A DNA stretch of 64,000 nucleotides from Muribaculaceae bacterium. GTDB lineage: Bacteria; Bacteroidota; Bacteroidia; Bacteroidales; Muribaculaceae. The stretch spans positions 124,001 to 188,000 of the forward strand of contig JAEDFO010000001.1 of assembly GCA_016292745.1 (NCBI GenBank), given 5' to 3'. Positions within the stretch are counted from its first letter, which is position 1; every line of letters starts with the position of its first letter. The position numbers and the translations under genes were made by a program. This document shows, piece after piece, positions 36,692 to 45,803 of the stretch. The notes beneath the pieces are model-generated. The model was not told where the DNA came from and searched no databases. It saw only the letters and a program-made list of their open reading frames with translations.

Positions 36692-37368
36692 GACTGATTT
36701 CGCTTATAGCTATCCTTTGCATTGGAACTTTCGCTTCACTTAACGCTCAGCGTACTGTAGAGCCACATTTTTATGTTGGCGGTAAAGGCGGCGTAAGTTT
36801 GGCTCGAACCAATTTTTCGCCATCGGTACCACAATCGTTTGCAATCGGCAAAACTGCAGGTGTAACATTCAGGTATTGTGAAGAAAATCATTTCGGTGTT
36901 ATATGTGAACTTAATTTCATTGAACGCGGATGGAAAGAGACTTTTGAGGATACTCCTCACCAATATAGCCGGAAACTCACCTATATTCAGTTGCCAATGC
37001 TCACACACATCTTCTTTGGAAGCAAAAAGGCTAAAGGGTTCTTCAATTTAGGGCCGGAAATATGTGTGTTGATTGGCGACAGCCACACCACGAATTTCGA
37101 TGTTAACAACGTTGAAGGTGATAATACATTCCCATCGACACATCGCTCTGAACAGTATATCATCCCCGATACTAAAAAATTCGATTACGGAATAAGTGCC
37201 GGTCTCGGATTTGAACTGGTAATGAAAAGCCGTCATTCCATACTCATGGAAGGTCGTTTCTATTACGGATTAGGCAATGTTTTTCCCGACCATAAGACCG
37301 ACTATTTCTCGGCCTCGTCGTCAATGACAATTTCAGTTAGCCTCGGATATATGTTCCGGCTTAAATAA
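36688..37368 (+). CDS. PorT-family outer-membrane beta-barrel protein
   Basis: This 226-residue protein has signal peptide MRLISLIAILCIGTFASLNA and alternating amphipathic strands ending in an aromatic-rich C-terminus (VSLGYMFRLK), typical of small 8-strand barrels. The segments YVGGKGGVSLA and YIQLPMLTHIFFG match the PorT/outer-membrane protein beta-barrel family. Since its start overlaps the stop of the LysM gene by 4 bases, the two products are probably made together and may link peptidoglycan and outer membrane. Its 3' end is 2 bases from the convergent holA gene. Confidence 0.8.
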   Translation: MRLISLIAILCIGTFASLNAQRTVEPHFYVGGKGGVSLARTNFSPSVPQSFAIGKTAGVTFRYCEENHFGVICELNFIERGWKETFEDTPHQYSRKLTYIQLPMLTHIFFGSKKAKGFFNLGPEICVLIGDSHTTNFDVNNVEGDNTFPSTHRSEQYIIPDTKKFDYGISAGLGFELVMKSRHSILMEGRFYYGLGNVFPDHKTDYFSASSSMTISVSLGYMFRLK

Positions 37369-37370
37369 AT

Positions 37371-38402
37371 CTATCGAGTATACATTATTTTAAGAACCAA
37401 TTCCTTGAGAAGTTGGTATTCATTGCGTCGTGAACCTATCCCCTTGCTTTTTCGGTCGAAATCACGAAGATAACCTATAGCCATAAAGCAGGCGGCCGGA
37501 GTATAATAACGCGAGGCCTGAATAAACTTTTTCAATCTGAACGGAGAGGTAGTGTTTATTGCCTGCATTAATTTTTCTTCCGAGCGGTCCTTACTTGTAA
37601 GAACAAGAAGCAACGAGGAGAAAAAACTGAAAAGAATTGCAGTGGTCAGTATAGTTGGATTGTTTTTCGGGTTTTTCTCAAAGAAATTGATTATCGACAA
37701 GGCTTTCTTCACATCTCTCACCTCGAAGGCACTCTGAAGCTCGTAGTTATTGAAATCCTTGCTTATACCGATGTTGCGTTCAATCACCTCGGGAGTTATT
37801 TCAGAATTTTTAGGCAGAATTATCGATAATTTGTCAAGCTCACTGTAAATACGGGCCACATCAGTTCCAATAAAGTCTCCAAGCATCGAAACACTCTTGT
37901 CGGCTATCTTCAACCCCAAACCGTTAACATATTCTTGAATCACTTTTGCCACATCACGGTCGCTAAGCGGCTTCGATTCGAAATAAATGACATCAGACGA
38001 AGCTTTGGCAACCTTAGCCAGCTCTGCGCCTTTGATTTTCTCAGATTTATAACAAACAACCAGAATAGTACTTTTCAGTGGATGGGTAATATAATGCTGG
38101 AGTAATTCAAAATCTTTCTCCTTGATGAGCTGAGCCTCCTTTACCACAACAACCTGACGTTGTGCCATTACCGGGAATCGCTTACATGCATTAATCACCA
38201 TACGCATATCTGCGTCAAGGCCATAGAATACCGAAAGATTGAAACCCTGCTCATCTTTTGTCAATGCAAGGTCGACAATCATGTCGGAAAGCGTATCGAT
38301 ATAGTACGACTCCATTCCATAAAACAAATATATGGGGGCAAACGTACCACCTTTAATTTCTGAGGCCAATGCCGAATATGTATATTGTAATTTCTTTGCC
38401 AT
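37371..38402 (-). CDS. holA: DNA polymerase III delta subunit
   Basis: The product of about 343 residues is the clamp-loader subunit that opens the sliding clamp. The N-terminus PIYLFYGMESYYIDTLSD and the segment QRQVVVVKEAQLIKEKD match HolA, and the helical C-terminal collar domain is present. ATG 38402 (MAKKLQYTYS) is preferred; ATG 38417 would add five residues. It is divergent from the nuclease-like gene, and the two share a 69-base control region. Confidence 0.92.
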   Translation of the reverse strand: MAKKLQYTYSALASEIKGGTFAPIYLFYGMESYYIDTLSDMIVDLALTKDEQGFNLSVFYGLDADMRMVINACKRFPVMAQRQVVVVKEAQLIKEKDFELLQHYITHPLKSTILVVCYKSEKIKGAELAKVAKASSDVIYFESKPLSDRDVAKVIQEYVNGLGLKIADKSVSMLGDFIGTDVARIYSELDKLSIILPKNSEITPEVIERNIGISKDFNNYELQSAFEVRDVKKALSIINFFEKNPKNNPTILTTAILFSFFSSLLLVLTSKDRSEEKLMQAINTTSPFRLKKFIQASRYYTPAACFMAIGYLRDFDRKSKGIGSRRNEYQLLKELVLKIMYTR

Positions 38403-38425
38403 GTTGATGCAAATCATTATATTTG
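38395..38425 (+). promoter_or_regulatory. Promoter of the HsdR-N-like gene
   Basis: TTTG (38395-38398), 19 bases, TATATTTG (38418-38425): a full Bacteroidetes promoter. Its -33 box lies inside the first codons of the divergent holA gene. Confidence 0.7.
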
Positions 38426-38428
38426 TTA

Positions 38429-38449
38429 TGTATCTTCATTAGAGATACA
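38429..38449. repeat. Inverted repeat in the holA divergent control region
   Basis: TGTATCT and AGATACA are perfect inverted copies separated by 7 bases. The repeat lies between the two opposed -7 boxes, where a dimeric regulator could affect both promoters. Confidence 0.6.
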
Positions 38450-38459
38450 AATGGTAATA

Positions 38460-38467
38460 CAAATATA
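38460..38467 (-). promoter_or_regulatory. -7 box of holA
   Basis: Minus-strand TATATTTG fits the consensus and predicts a start near 38453. No strong -33 is seen, as that position overlaps the neighbouring start codon region. Confidence 0.4.
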
Positions 38468-38471
38468 ATAA

Positions 38472-38924
38472 ATGTTGGTCGAACTAAACTTACCACAACA
38501 CGATTTTAAGATAAAAAAGGAAGCTGGACGACTGTATATCTTCGACCAGTTGCGCAATAAATATGTCGCGCTTACACCCGAGGAATGGGTACGACAGAAT
38601 TTCGTATCATATCTAATAATTCATAAGGGTTATCCCAGAGGGCTTATGGGGAATGAAGTGCCATTGATTCAGAATGGTATTAAGCGCCGTTGCGATACAC
38701 TGATTGCCGACAATAGCGGCAAGCCAATTGCAATAGTGGAATATAAAGCCCCAAGCATCGAAATCGGCCAAAACACTTTTAACCAGATAGTCCGTTACAA
38801 TTCCGTTTTCCGTGTAAAGTACCTACTGGTGTCAAACGGCATCAATCACTACTGTTGCCGTATCGACTACGAAAACAATAGTTATTCATTCTTGGATGAC
38901 ATTCCTGAATACATAAATTTATAG
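38472..38924 (+). CDS. Orphan HsdR N-terminal-like PD-(D/E)xK protein
   Basis: This 150-residue protein is a stand-alone copy of the domain found at the N-terminus of type I restriction R subunits (HSDR_N_2). The nuclease-type core is visible: Asp75 in RRCDTLIAD and Glu90-x-Lys92 in IVEYKAP, followed by a QIVRYN motif. There is no helicase part and no methylase or specificity gene nearby, so this is not a restriction system. Bacteroidota commonly carry such a small gene, and its partner is unknown. Next to holA and a UvrD-type helicase a DNA-maintenance role is plausible but unproven. Confidence 0.8.
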   Translation: MLVELNLPQHDFKIKKEAGRLYIFDQLRNKYVALTPEEWVRQNFVSYLIIHKGYPRGLMGNEVPLIQNGIKRRCDTLIADNSGKPIAIVEYKAPSIEIGQNTFNQIVRYNSVFRVKYLLVSNGINHYCCRIDYENNSYSFLDDIPEYINL

Positions 38925-38957
38925 TTTTTATAAGTCATATATTAGCTCAATAATAAC

Positions 38958-38965
38958 TACCTTTG
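38958..38965 (+). promoter_or_regulatory. -7 box of the pcrA-like gene
   Basis: TACCTTTG fits TAnnTTTG; the predicted start near 38972 is only 14 bases before the TTG start codon. Confidence 0.45.
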
Positions 38966-38985
38966 TGGAAATTTAGGTTAAGGAA

Positions 38986-41301
38986 TTGGAAGAATACTTA
39001 TCACAACTGAATGAGCAACAACGAAAGGCCGTCGAGTATATCGACGGGCCATCGCTTGTTATATCCGGAGCAGGAGCAGGAAAGACGCGTGTACTCACAT
39101 ACAAAATCGTTCATCTGCTTAACAATGGATTTGATGCACATCGAATTCTTGCCCTCACCTTCACAAACAAGGCTGCTCGTGAGATGAAAGAGCGAATTGC
39201 CAAGCTCACCGGTCCGGAAGTGTCGTCGAAGCTATGGATGGGGACGTTCCACTCCATTTTCCTAAGGATATTGCGAACAAACTCAGAAGCCATTGGCTTC
39301 AAATCATCATTCACAATTTACGATACTGCCGACAGCAAGGCACTGATTAAAACCATTATCAAAGAGCTGGGACTCGATGATAAGGACTACAAAGCAAGCA
39401 GCGTGCTGTCTCAGATATCAAACGCAAAGAATGCTTTGATATCGCCAATGAAATACGCAAGCAATCCGCAACTTCTCAAAGCCGACAAGGATTGCAAGCG
39501 CCCGCTGATTTACCAGATATATAGCGAATACTGGAAGCGTTGTAAAGTGGCAAACGCAATGGATTTCGACGACATCCTATACTATACTAATGTATTGCTT
39601 CGCGATTTCCCTGATGTGCTGCAAAAATACCAGGATTTCTTCCAATATATACTGGTAGATGAGTATCAGGACACAAATTTTGCACAACATATAATCATCG
39701 CTCAGCTTTGCCGTAAAAACCGTAAGCTATGCGTTGTTGGCGATGATGCACAGAGCATATACTCATTCCGTGGCGCAAACATCAAGAACATACTTACACT
39801 CGATAGCCAATTTCCCGACTTGAAGATATTCAAACTTGAACAAAACTACCGTTCAACTCAAAATATCATCAATGCTGCCAACACATTAATTTGCAAGAAC
39901 ACCCAACAGATACCAAAGCAGATATTCTCGACAAACAAGGAAGGAAGCAAAATCGAGGTAATCCAGTCATACACCGGCTACGAAGAAAGCTATGTGATTG
40001 CCAACAAAATAGTAGAGCTGAAAAAACGAGAGTCGGACACCTACGACGACTTTGCTGTTCTTTATCGCACAAATGCTCAATCACGCGTCATCGAAGAGGC
40101 TCTGCGTAAGCGAAGCATACCATATCGAATATACGGAGGGCTATCGTTCTACCAGCGGAAAGAGGTAAAGGACGTGATTTCCTATTTCCGGCTTACCGTG
40201 AATCCTGATGACGATGAGGCTCTGCGGCGAGTAATCAACTACCCGCCACGAGGAATTGGCGAAGGAACTCTCAAGAAACTGCAACAGAGCGCAACCGAAC
40301 AAGATTGCAGTCTGTGGGAAGCAATCTCGAAAGAAAAACTTCCAAAAGCAAACCTAAACAAGGGCATTGCTACAAAAGTTGAAATGTTCCGTTCACTCAT
40401 AAGCACTTTCATTGAGCAGAACAACAAATCGACCAATGCATACGAGATGGCACAAACGATAATCGGCCGAGCCAATCTGTTATCGGTATTAATGTCGGAC
40501 AATACTCCTGAAAACATAAGCAAACAGGAAAACATAAAGGAATTGCTTTCTGGAGCCAACGAATTTGTGGCTACAAGAATGGAAGAAGGGAACGACAACC
40601 TTACTCTGACTCACTTCCTGTCGGAAATATCTTTGGCTACCGACCAAGACAGCGATTCAGAATCAGATGATGGAGCACGTGTTACTCTAATGACTGTGCA
40701 CGCAGCAAAAGGTCTTGAATTTGACAATGTGATTATCTGTGGATTGGAAGAGGAGTTATTTCCATCATTTATGAGTAGCGATTCGCTTGCCGGCATTGAA
40801 GAAGAACGACGATTGATGTATGTGGCAATCACAAGGGCAAAAACAAATTGCGTAATTACATACGCCAACACTCGATTCATCAATGGGCAAACCAAGATAT
40901 GCAACCCAAGTCGATTCATCAAAGACATCGACAGCCGTTATCTTCGAATGTCGCAAACATCATCGCCAACCGATTCTCATTCCGATTATTTTGAACGGAA
41001 TCTCAACAGTTGGCGGGAACCGTCATACCAAACAGCGCCAAAGCCTTCGCTTCGCGATAGCTTAATGGCTGCCACTGAGCAAAAAAAATCGGCCGTAGCT
41101 ACTACAGCTGCAACTTCATCATTCACATCTCACACTGCCGATGAATTACATAACGGACAAAACATATGCCATTCACGGTTTGGTGACGGGACTATCATTT
41201 CAATCGACACTTCTACAAGTGACCACAAAATAACAGTCAGGTTTAGTAATTGCGGAGAAAAAGTGTTATTACTTAAGTTTGCACGCTTTGCATTGAAATA
41301 A
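38986..41301 (+). CDS. UvrD/PcrA-type superfamily 1 DNA helicase
   Basis: This 771-residue 3'-5' helicase has Q motif LNEQQRKAVEYIDGP, Walker A GAGAGKTR near residue 35, DEYQDTNFAQ, GDDAQSIYSFRGA, NYRSTQNI and MTVHAAKGLEFDNVI. It acts in excision repair and replication restart. The start is TTG 38986: a stop codon (TAG 38974-38976) is only three codons upstream and no ATG fits, and TAAGGA just before it is a plausible ribosome site. The C-terminus ends in a PcrA-like small domain (NICHSRFGDGTI). nspC follows after 8 bases. Confidence 0.95.
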   Translation: MEEYLSQLNEQQRKAVEYIDGPSLVISGAGAGKTRVLTYKIVHLLNNGFDAHRILALTFTNKAAREMKERIAKLTGPEVSSKLWMGTFHSIFLRILRTNSEAIGFKSSFTIYDTADSKALIKTIIKELGLDDKDYKASSVLSQISNAKNALISPMKYASNPQLLKADKDCKRPLIYQIYSEYWKRCKVANAMDFDDILYYTNVLLRDFPDVLQKYQDFFQYILVDEYQDTNFAQHIIIAQLCRKNRKLCVVGDDAQSIYSFRGANIKNILTLDSQFPDLKIFKLEQNYRSTQNIINAANTLICKNTQQIPKQIFSTNKEGSKIEVIQSYTGYEESYVIANKIVELKKRESDTYDDFAVLYRTNAQSRVIEEALRKRSIPYRIYGGLSFYQRKEVKDVISYFRLTVNPDDDEALRRVINYPPRGIGEGTLKKLQQSATEQDCSLWEAISKEKLPKANLNKGIATKVEMFRSLISTFIEQNNKSTNAYEMAQTIIGRANLLSVLMSDNTPENISKQENIKELLSGANEFVATRMEEGNDNLTLTHFLSEISLATDQDSDSESDDGARVTLMTVHAAKGLEFDNVIICGLEEELFPSFMSSDSLAGIEEERRLMYVAITRAKTNCVITYANTRFINGQTKICNPSRFIKDIDSRYLRMSQTSSPTDSHSDYFERNLNSWREPSYQTAPKPSLRDSLMAATEQKKSAVATTAATSSFTSHTADELHNGQNICHSRFGDGTIISIDTSTSDHKITVRFSNCGEKVLLLKFARFALK

Positions 41302-41309
41302 TATCGACG

Positions 41310-42455
41310 ATGGACAAATTGAAATCACCATATTATATTGTATATGAGGATAAGATTAGAAATAATCTTAAGTTGATAAAAGAGGTATCGGCTCGGTCGG
41401 GTGCCGAAATTATTATGGCGTTTAAGGCAAACGCATTGTGGAAGACATTCCATATTTTCCGAGAATTCGGCGTTAAATCCACCGCCAGCTCTTTAAACGA
41501 GATGATGCTGGCCAATGATGAGCTCCATTCATTGGCTCACACTTATTGCCCAGCATACACTGACGGAACCATCGACAAGTATATCGAAGGAAGTAGTCAC
41601 ATTACTTTCAATTCGTTGCATCAATTCAACCGGTTTTATAGCCGTGTAAATCAATACAACCTAAGTGGCAATCATACTGTGTCTTGTGGATTGAGAATCA
41701 ACCCTGAGGTATCAGTCGTTGACACCGATATTTACAACCCCTGCATCAAAGGTTCGCGTTTTGGAGTTATAATTGATGAGATGCCAGAAACACTGCCTGA
41801 TGGCATCGAAGGCTTCCATTTCCACGCACTTTGCGAATCGACGTCCTACGATTTGGAGAAAGTGCTTGAAGCTGTGGAATCGAAGTTCGGGAAATATCTC
41901 GATTCGCTTAAATGGATAAACATGGGAGGCGGACATCTGATGACAAGAGCCGATTACAACACCGACCACCTTGTGAAAATTCTGCAAGAATTCAAGAGCC
42001 GACATCCGAATATTTCGGTAATTCTTGAGCCTGGAAGTGCATTTACTTGGCAAACGGGCGACTTGGTGGCAACAATTGTCGACATTGTGAACAATGGTGG
42101 AATAAAAACATTAATTACAGATGTATCATTTGCTTGTCATATGCCGGATACGCTCGAAATGCCATACAAACCCGCAATTCAATCCGCGCTGGCAGAAGTT
42201 GATACGAAAATGCCGACTTATCGCATTGGCGGTAACTCTTGCCTGAGCTGCGACTTTATCGGCGACTGGAGCTTCGAACACGAGCTAAAAGTAGGCGAAC
42301 AACTTGTGTTCCTCGACATGAATCATTATACGACGGTAAAAACAAATATGTTTAACGGAATCCAGCATCCCTCGATTTATCTTCAGGAATCAGATGGAAA
42401 CATCAAACTGCTCCGTGAATTCAATTATCTGGATTATAAAAACCGTATGAGTTAA
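41310..42455 (+). CDS. nspC: Carboxynorspermidine decarboxylase
   Basis: This 381-residue PLP enzyme of the alanine-racemase-like fold decarboxylates carboxynorspermidine or carboxyspermidine in the alternative spermidine pathway. The PLP lysine is predicted as Lys39 in IIMAFKANALW. GFHFHALCES, MGGGHLMTR and LEPGSAFTW form the rest of the active site. The partner carboxy(nor)spermidine dehydrogenase is not in the window. The gene is packed between the helicase and the flavoprotein on the same strand, but there is no functional link to them. Confidence 0.95.
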   Translation: MDKLKSPYYIVYEDKIRNNLKLIKEVSARSGAEIIMAFKANALWKTFHIFREFGVKSTASSLNEMMLANDELHSLAHTYCPAYTDGTIDKYIEGSSHITFNSLHQFNRFYSRVNQYNLSGNHTVSCGLRINPEVSVVDTDIYNPCIKGSRFGVIIDEMPETLPDGIEGFHFHALCESTSYDLEKVLEAVESKFGKYLDSLKWINMGGGHLMTRADYNTDHLVKILQEFKSRHPNISVILEPGSAFTWQTGDLVATIVDIVNNGGIKTLITDVSFACHMPDTLEMPYKPAIQSALAEVDTKMPTYRIGGNSCLSCDFIGDWSFEHELKVGEQLVFLDMNHYTTVKTNMFNGIQHPSIYLQESDGNIKLLREFNYLDYKNRMS

Positions 42456-42483
42456 CTATATATTTATCTAAAATTTGATTGAG

Positions 42484-43671
42484 ATGATACTATCAGAATT
42501 AAACAAGGGAATTTATTACGTGGGAGTAAACGATCGAACCTCCTCGCTATTTGAGTCGTTGTGGTCACTTCCTGCTGGTGTTTCTTATAATTCATACATC
42601 GTAAAAGGTGATAAAACTGCATTAATAGATACAGTACACATATCAAAAGCTAAGAACTTTATAGCCAATATAAAGACTGCGATTGGAGAGTCGCCAATCG
42701 ATTATGTTGTGATTAATCATATGGAACCCGACCACTCCGGTGCTATAGACTATATTGTGAAATCATTTCCAGATGTAACAATAGTTGGCAACAAAAAGAC
42801 CATTGAAATGGTTGAGGGCTTTTATGGTTCAATATCTAACACAAAAGTAATTAATGACGGTGATGTGCTTGATTTAGGTGACGGGAAATCACTTAAATTC
42901 GTCATTACCCCAATGGTTCATTGGCCTGAGACAATGATGACCTTCGAGCAAAGCAGTTCTACCCTATTTAGTGGCGACGCTTTCGGCTGCTTTGGAGCAC
43001 TTAACGGCGGCGTCATCGATGCTGAATGCGATGTAGAAAGTTATATTCCTGAAATGTATCGCTACTATGCAGCTATAGTTGCGAAATACGGAACGTTTGT
43101 AATCAAGGCTATAGAAAAGCTGAAAGGCTTGAGAATCAATCGAATCTGCCCTACACACGGACCGGTTTGGCAAGACTATATGATGCACGTTATCGACCTA
43201 TACGACCGACTGGCACACTTCACTCCACAAAACGGAGCAGTCATAGTATATGGCTCAATGTATGGCAACACCGAGGACATAGCTGAGCTAATTGCTCGTG
43301 AATTGACGGTTAACGGAGTAAGCGTAAGAATGCACAATATCGCAACAGCAGATTTGTCGGTTGTGCTTGCCGACATCATGCGATTCAAGGGTCTGATAAT
43401 CGGAGCACCAACATATAACAGCAGCATTTTCCCGCCGATTCAGAATCTTATCGAGGCAATTGTGTCGCGAGGTATAAAGAACCGTGTGTTATCGACATTC
43501 GGCAGTTATACTTGGGGCCCTGGAATTTCGGTTAAGATAGAGAAATCTTTTGAATCGCTGAACTACGATACAGTATCTTGTAAAATAGAGATGAAGCAAT
43601 CAATTCTCGACAACGATTTATATAATCGTATCGAGGAATTTGCAAAAGTTTTTGCCGAAAAAGTAAAATAG
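42484..43671 (+). CDS. FprA-family A-type flavoprotein (flavodiiron protein)
   Basis: From ATG 42484 (a TTG at 42475 would add three residues) the product is 395 residues: an N-terminal metallo-beta-lactamase-like diiron domain and a C-terminal flavodoxin domain. The iron ligands appear as HMEPDHSG, a His in PMVHWPE, FSGDAFG and CPTHGPVW. The flavodoxin FMN site starts VIVYGSMYGNTEDIA. Such enzymes reduce O2 or NO to protect anaerobes. The 3' end is 4 bases from the convergent FAD gene, with no visible terminator. Confidence 0.95.
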   Translation: MILSELNKGIYYVGVNDRTSSLFESLWSLPAGVSYNSYIVKGDKTALIDTVHISKAKNFIANIKTAIGESPIDYVVINHMEPDHSGAIDYIVKSFPDVTIVGNKKTIEMVEGFYGSISNTKVINDGDVLDLGDGKSLKFVITPMVHWPETMMTFEQSSSTLFSGDAFGCFGALNGGVIDAECDVESYIPEMYRYYAAIVAKYGTFVIKAIEKLKGLRINRICPTHGPVWQDYMMHVIDLYDRLAHFTPQNGAVIVYGSMYGNTEDIAELIARELTVNGVSVRMHNIATADLSVVLADIMRFKGLIIGAPTYNSSIFPPIQNLIEAIVSRGIKNRVLSTFGSYTWGPGISVKIEKSFESLNYDTVSCKIEMKQSILDNDLYNRIEEFAKVFAEKVK

Positions 43672-43675
43672 AATC

Positions 43676-45238
43676 TCAACCAAACGATTCTGCAAGTTTC
43701 TCGGCACAGCGTTCGCCATCTATAGCAGCCGAGACAATGCCTCCGGCATAGCCTGCACCTTCACCACATGGATATAGGCCTTTGATGGTAATATGATTCA
43801 TAGTTACTTCGTCGCGTGGTATACGTACCGGCGACGAAGTTCTTGTTTCCACTCCAATCAAAATGGCATCGTTGGTCAAGAAGCCTTTTGCCTGACGTCC
43901 AAACACTTCAAATCCTTTTGCCAAACGTTTTGCAACAAATTGGGGCAACCACTTATCAAGGCGCGAAGGTTGAAGTCCGGGTGTATATGAAGACGGAGGT
44001 ATAAGTTGAGAATCCTTATGATTGACAAAGTCCTTCATACGTTGTGCACCGGCACGCTGCGATTCGCCTGCCTGACGAAAACATTCATGCTCGAGCGCTT
44101 CCTGGAATCGCATTACCTTAAGCTCATCATCGCCATATTTTGATGGGATATCTTCAGGTCGTACTTCCACCACCATACCAGAATTGGCCCAATATGAGCC
44201 GCGATTTGACGGCGACATACCATTAACTACAAGCTGGCCGGGAGAACTTGCCGCAGGGACAACGAATCCACCAGGACACATACAGAACGAGTACACTCCA
44301 CGACCATCAACTTGTGTGACAAAACTGTATTCTGCAGCTGGAAGATACTTACAACGACCTTCAGGTGAATGATACTGAATACGGTCGATGATATGTTGCG
44401 GATGCTCCAAACGCACACCCACAGCTATACCTTTAGCTTCAATAGGTATATGCTTATCGTGTAGCATAGCGTATACATCGCGAGCAGAATGGCCTGTAGC
44501 AAGTATTACCTTGCCTGCATATTCAGTTCCGTCGGCTGTAATGACGCCCTTTGTATTACCATCAGTGTCGACGACAATATCAGTGACTTTTGTCTGGAAA
44601 TGCACTTCACCGCCATTCGACAAAATGGTGTTACGTATATTTTCAATCACTTTGGGAAGCTTATCAGTACCGATATGCGGATGTGCATCTATAAGAATAT
44701 TATCAGATGCACCATGCTGGTTGAAAATCGACAATATTCGCTGAACAGAACCACGTTTCTTGCTACGAGTGTAGAGCTTCCCATCAGAATAAGCACCCGC
44801 ACCACCCTCGCCAAAGCAATAATTTGAGTCAGGGTCGATAACTCCACGCTTTGAAATATCAGCTATATCGACTCTACGTTCAGTTACGTTTTTCCCTCGT
44901 TCAAGAACTATCGGACGGATTCCCAACTCAATTAGCCTTAATGCTGCAAACAATCCGGCGGGTCCTGCACCTACCACTATGGCATAGTGCTCTGATGTTA
45001 CAGGTTTATATTGTATCCGCTCATAAAACGGCTCTGAGGAAGGCTCTTCGTTTATCCAAACCTTAACAGTAAGGTTAACATATATCTGACGTTGACGCGC
45101 ATCAATGGAGCGCTTCAGAATTCTGAGCGATTTTATATCCTTAGTTTTTAAGCCATTAGTATTTGCGATATGCAGCTTTATTTGCTGCATATCGTAGGCT
45201 ACCTCCGGCACTAACCGAAGTTGGAAATCTTGTATCAT
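43676..45238 (-). CDS. NAD(P)/FAD-dependent oxidoreductase (COG2509-like)
   Basis: This protein of about 520 residues has an N-terminal 90-residue helper domain, then an FAD-binding Rossmann motif VVGAGPAGLFAALRL at about 90-105. Further on are NYCFGEGGAGAYSDGKLYTR, VILATGHSARDVY and a C-terminal GLYPCGEGAGYAGGI. It belongs to the uncharacterised FAD-dependent dehydrogenases related to HI0933/geranylgeranyl-reductase-like flavoproteins; the substrate is unknown. ATG 45238 is used instead of a TTG at 45241. It lies 9 bases after mgsA and is probably co-transcribed with it. Confidence 0.88.
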   Translation of the reverse strand: MIQDFQLRLVPEVAYDMQQIKLHIANTNGLKTKDIKSLRILKRSIDARQRQIYVNLTVKVWINEEPSSEPFYERIQYKPVTSEHYAIVVGAGPAGLFAALRLIELGIRPIVLERGKNVTERRVDIADISKRGVIDPDSNYCFGEGGAGAYSDGKLYTRSKKRGSVQRILSIFNQHGASDNILIDAHPHIGTDKLPKVIENIRNTILSNGGEVHFQTKVTDIVVDTDGNTKGVITADGTEYAGKVILATGHSARDVYAMLHDKHIPIEAKGIAVGVRLEHPQHIIDRIQYHSPEGRCKYLPAAEYSFVTQVDGRGVYSFCMCPGGFVVPAASSPGQLVVNGMSPSNRGSYWANSGMVVEVRPEDIPSKYGDDELKVMRFQEALEHECFRQAGESQRAGAQRMKDFVNHKDSQLIPPSSYTPGLQPSRLDKWLPQFVAKRLAKGFEVFGRQAKGFLTNDAILIGVETRTSSPVRIPRDEVTMNHITIKGLYPCGEGAGYAGGIVSAAIDGERCAEKLAESFG

Positions 45239-45247
45239 CAAAATAGA

Positions 45248-45703
45248 TTATTGCTGCTCTTCACGAGCAAATGGTGTATAAGTCTGGGCTGCTGGCTTAT
45301 ATGATTCATCGTCCCAAAGCGGGCTCGAAATCATAAGGTCGGCACTGATTCTGTTGCAAGCAATCGGCACATTGTGCAGACGGCACTGGCGCAGAAGCAT
45401 CTGAATATCAGCTTCATGAGGCTGTGCACTCAAATCGTCAATGAGGAAAATAGCCAAATCAACTTCCTTACGCACCACCATGGCTGCAATTTCCGCATCG
45501 CCGCCCATTGGACCAGAATTCATACATTGAACGTTAGCTTCAATGCCCAACTCGGCAAATGCTTGCTTTACCAATCCACCAGTTGTCCCTGTACACACCA
45601 ATTTGTGTGCTGATAATGTCTGTGCATTGAATTTAACCCACTCAACCATGTCGGCTTTACGTTTGTCATGTGCAACAAGCGCAATTGTCAGATGTCTTTT
45701 CAT
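45248..45703 (-). CDS. mgsA: Methylglyoxal synthase
   Basis: This 151-residue enzyme converts dihydroxyacetone phosphate to methylglyoxal and phosphate, a bypass relieving sugar-phosphate stress. Family motifs are ALVAHDKRKADMVEW, the phosphate-binding TGTTGG, the catalytic Asp in SGPMGGDAEIA, and the ligand region IDDLSAQPHEAD. Length is standard. It precedes the FAD oxidoreductase gene on the same strand and diverges from the HAD gene. Confidence 0.96.
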   Translation of the reverse strand: MKRHLTIALVAHDKRKADMVEWVKFNAQTLSAHKLVCTGTTGGLVKQAFAELGIEANVQCMNSGPMGGDAEIAAMVVRKEVDLAIFLIDDLSAQPHEADIQMLLRQCRLHNVPIACNRISADLMISSPLWDDESYKPAAQTYTPFAREEQQ

Positions 45704-45745
45704 AATCGTCTAACTTTAAAGATGTAATGCAAAATAAACACTATT

Positions 45746-45778
45746 TTTGGGCTTCTGCAACGATTATTCGTATCTTTG
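45746..45778 (+). promoter_or_regulatory. Promoter of the HAD hydrolase gene
   Basis: TTTG (45746-45749), 21 bases, TATCTTTG (45771-45778). Spacing is slightly longer than the ideal 19, but both boxes match. Confidence 0.6.
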
Positions 45779-45803
45779 TCAAAAATTAATATAAATGATA
45801 TAA

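Noticed and set aside
38472..38924. Type I restriction-modification system
   Set aside because: Only the small HsdR N-terminal-like domain is present; no helicase part, methylase or specificity subunit is nearby.
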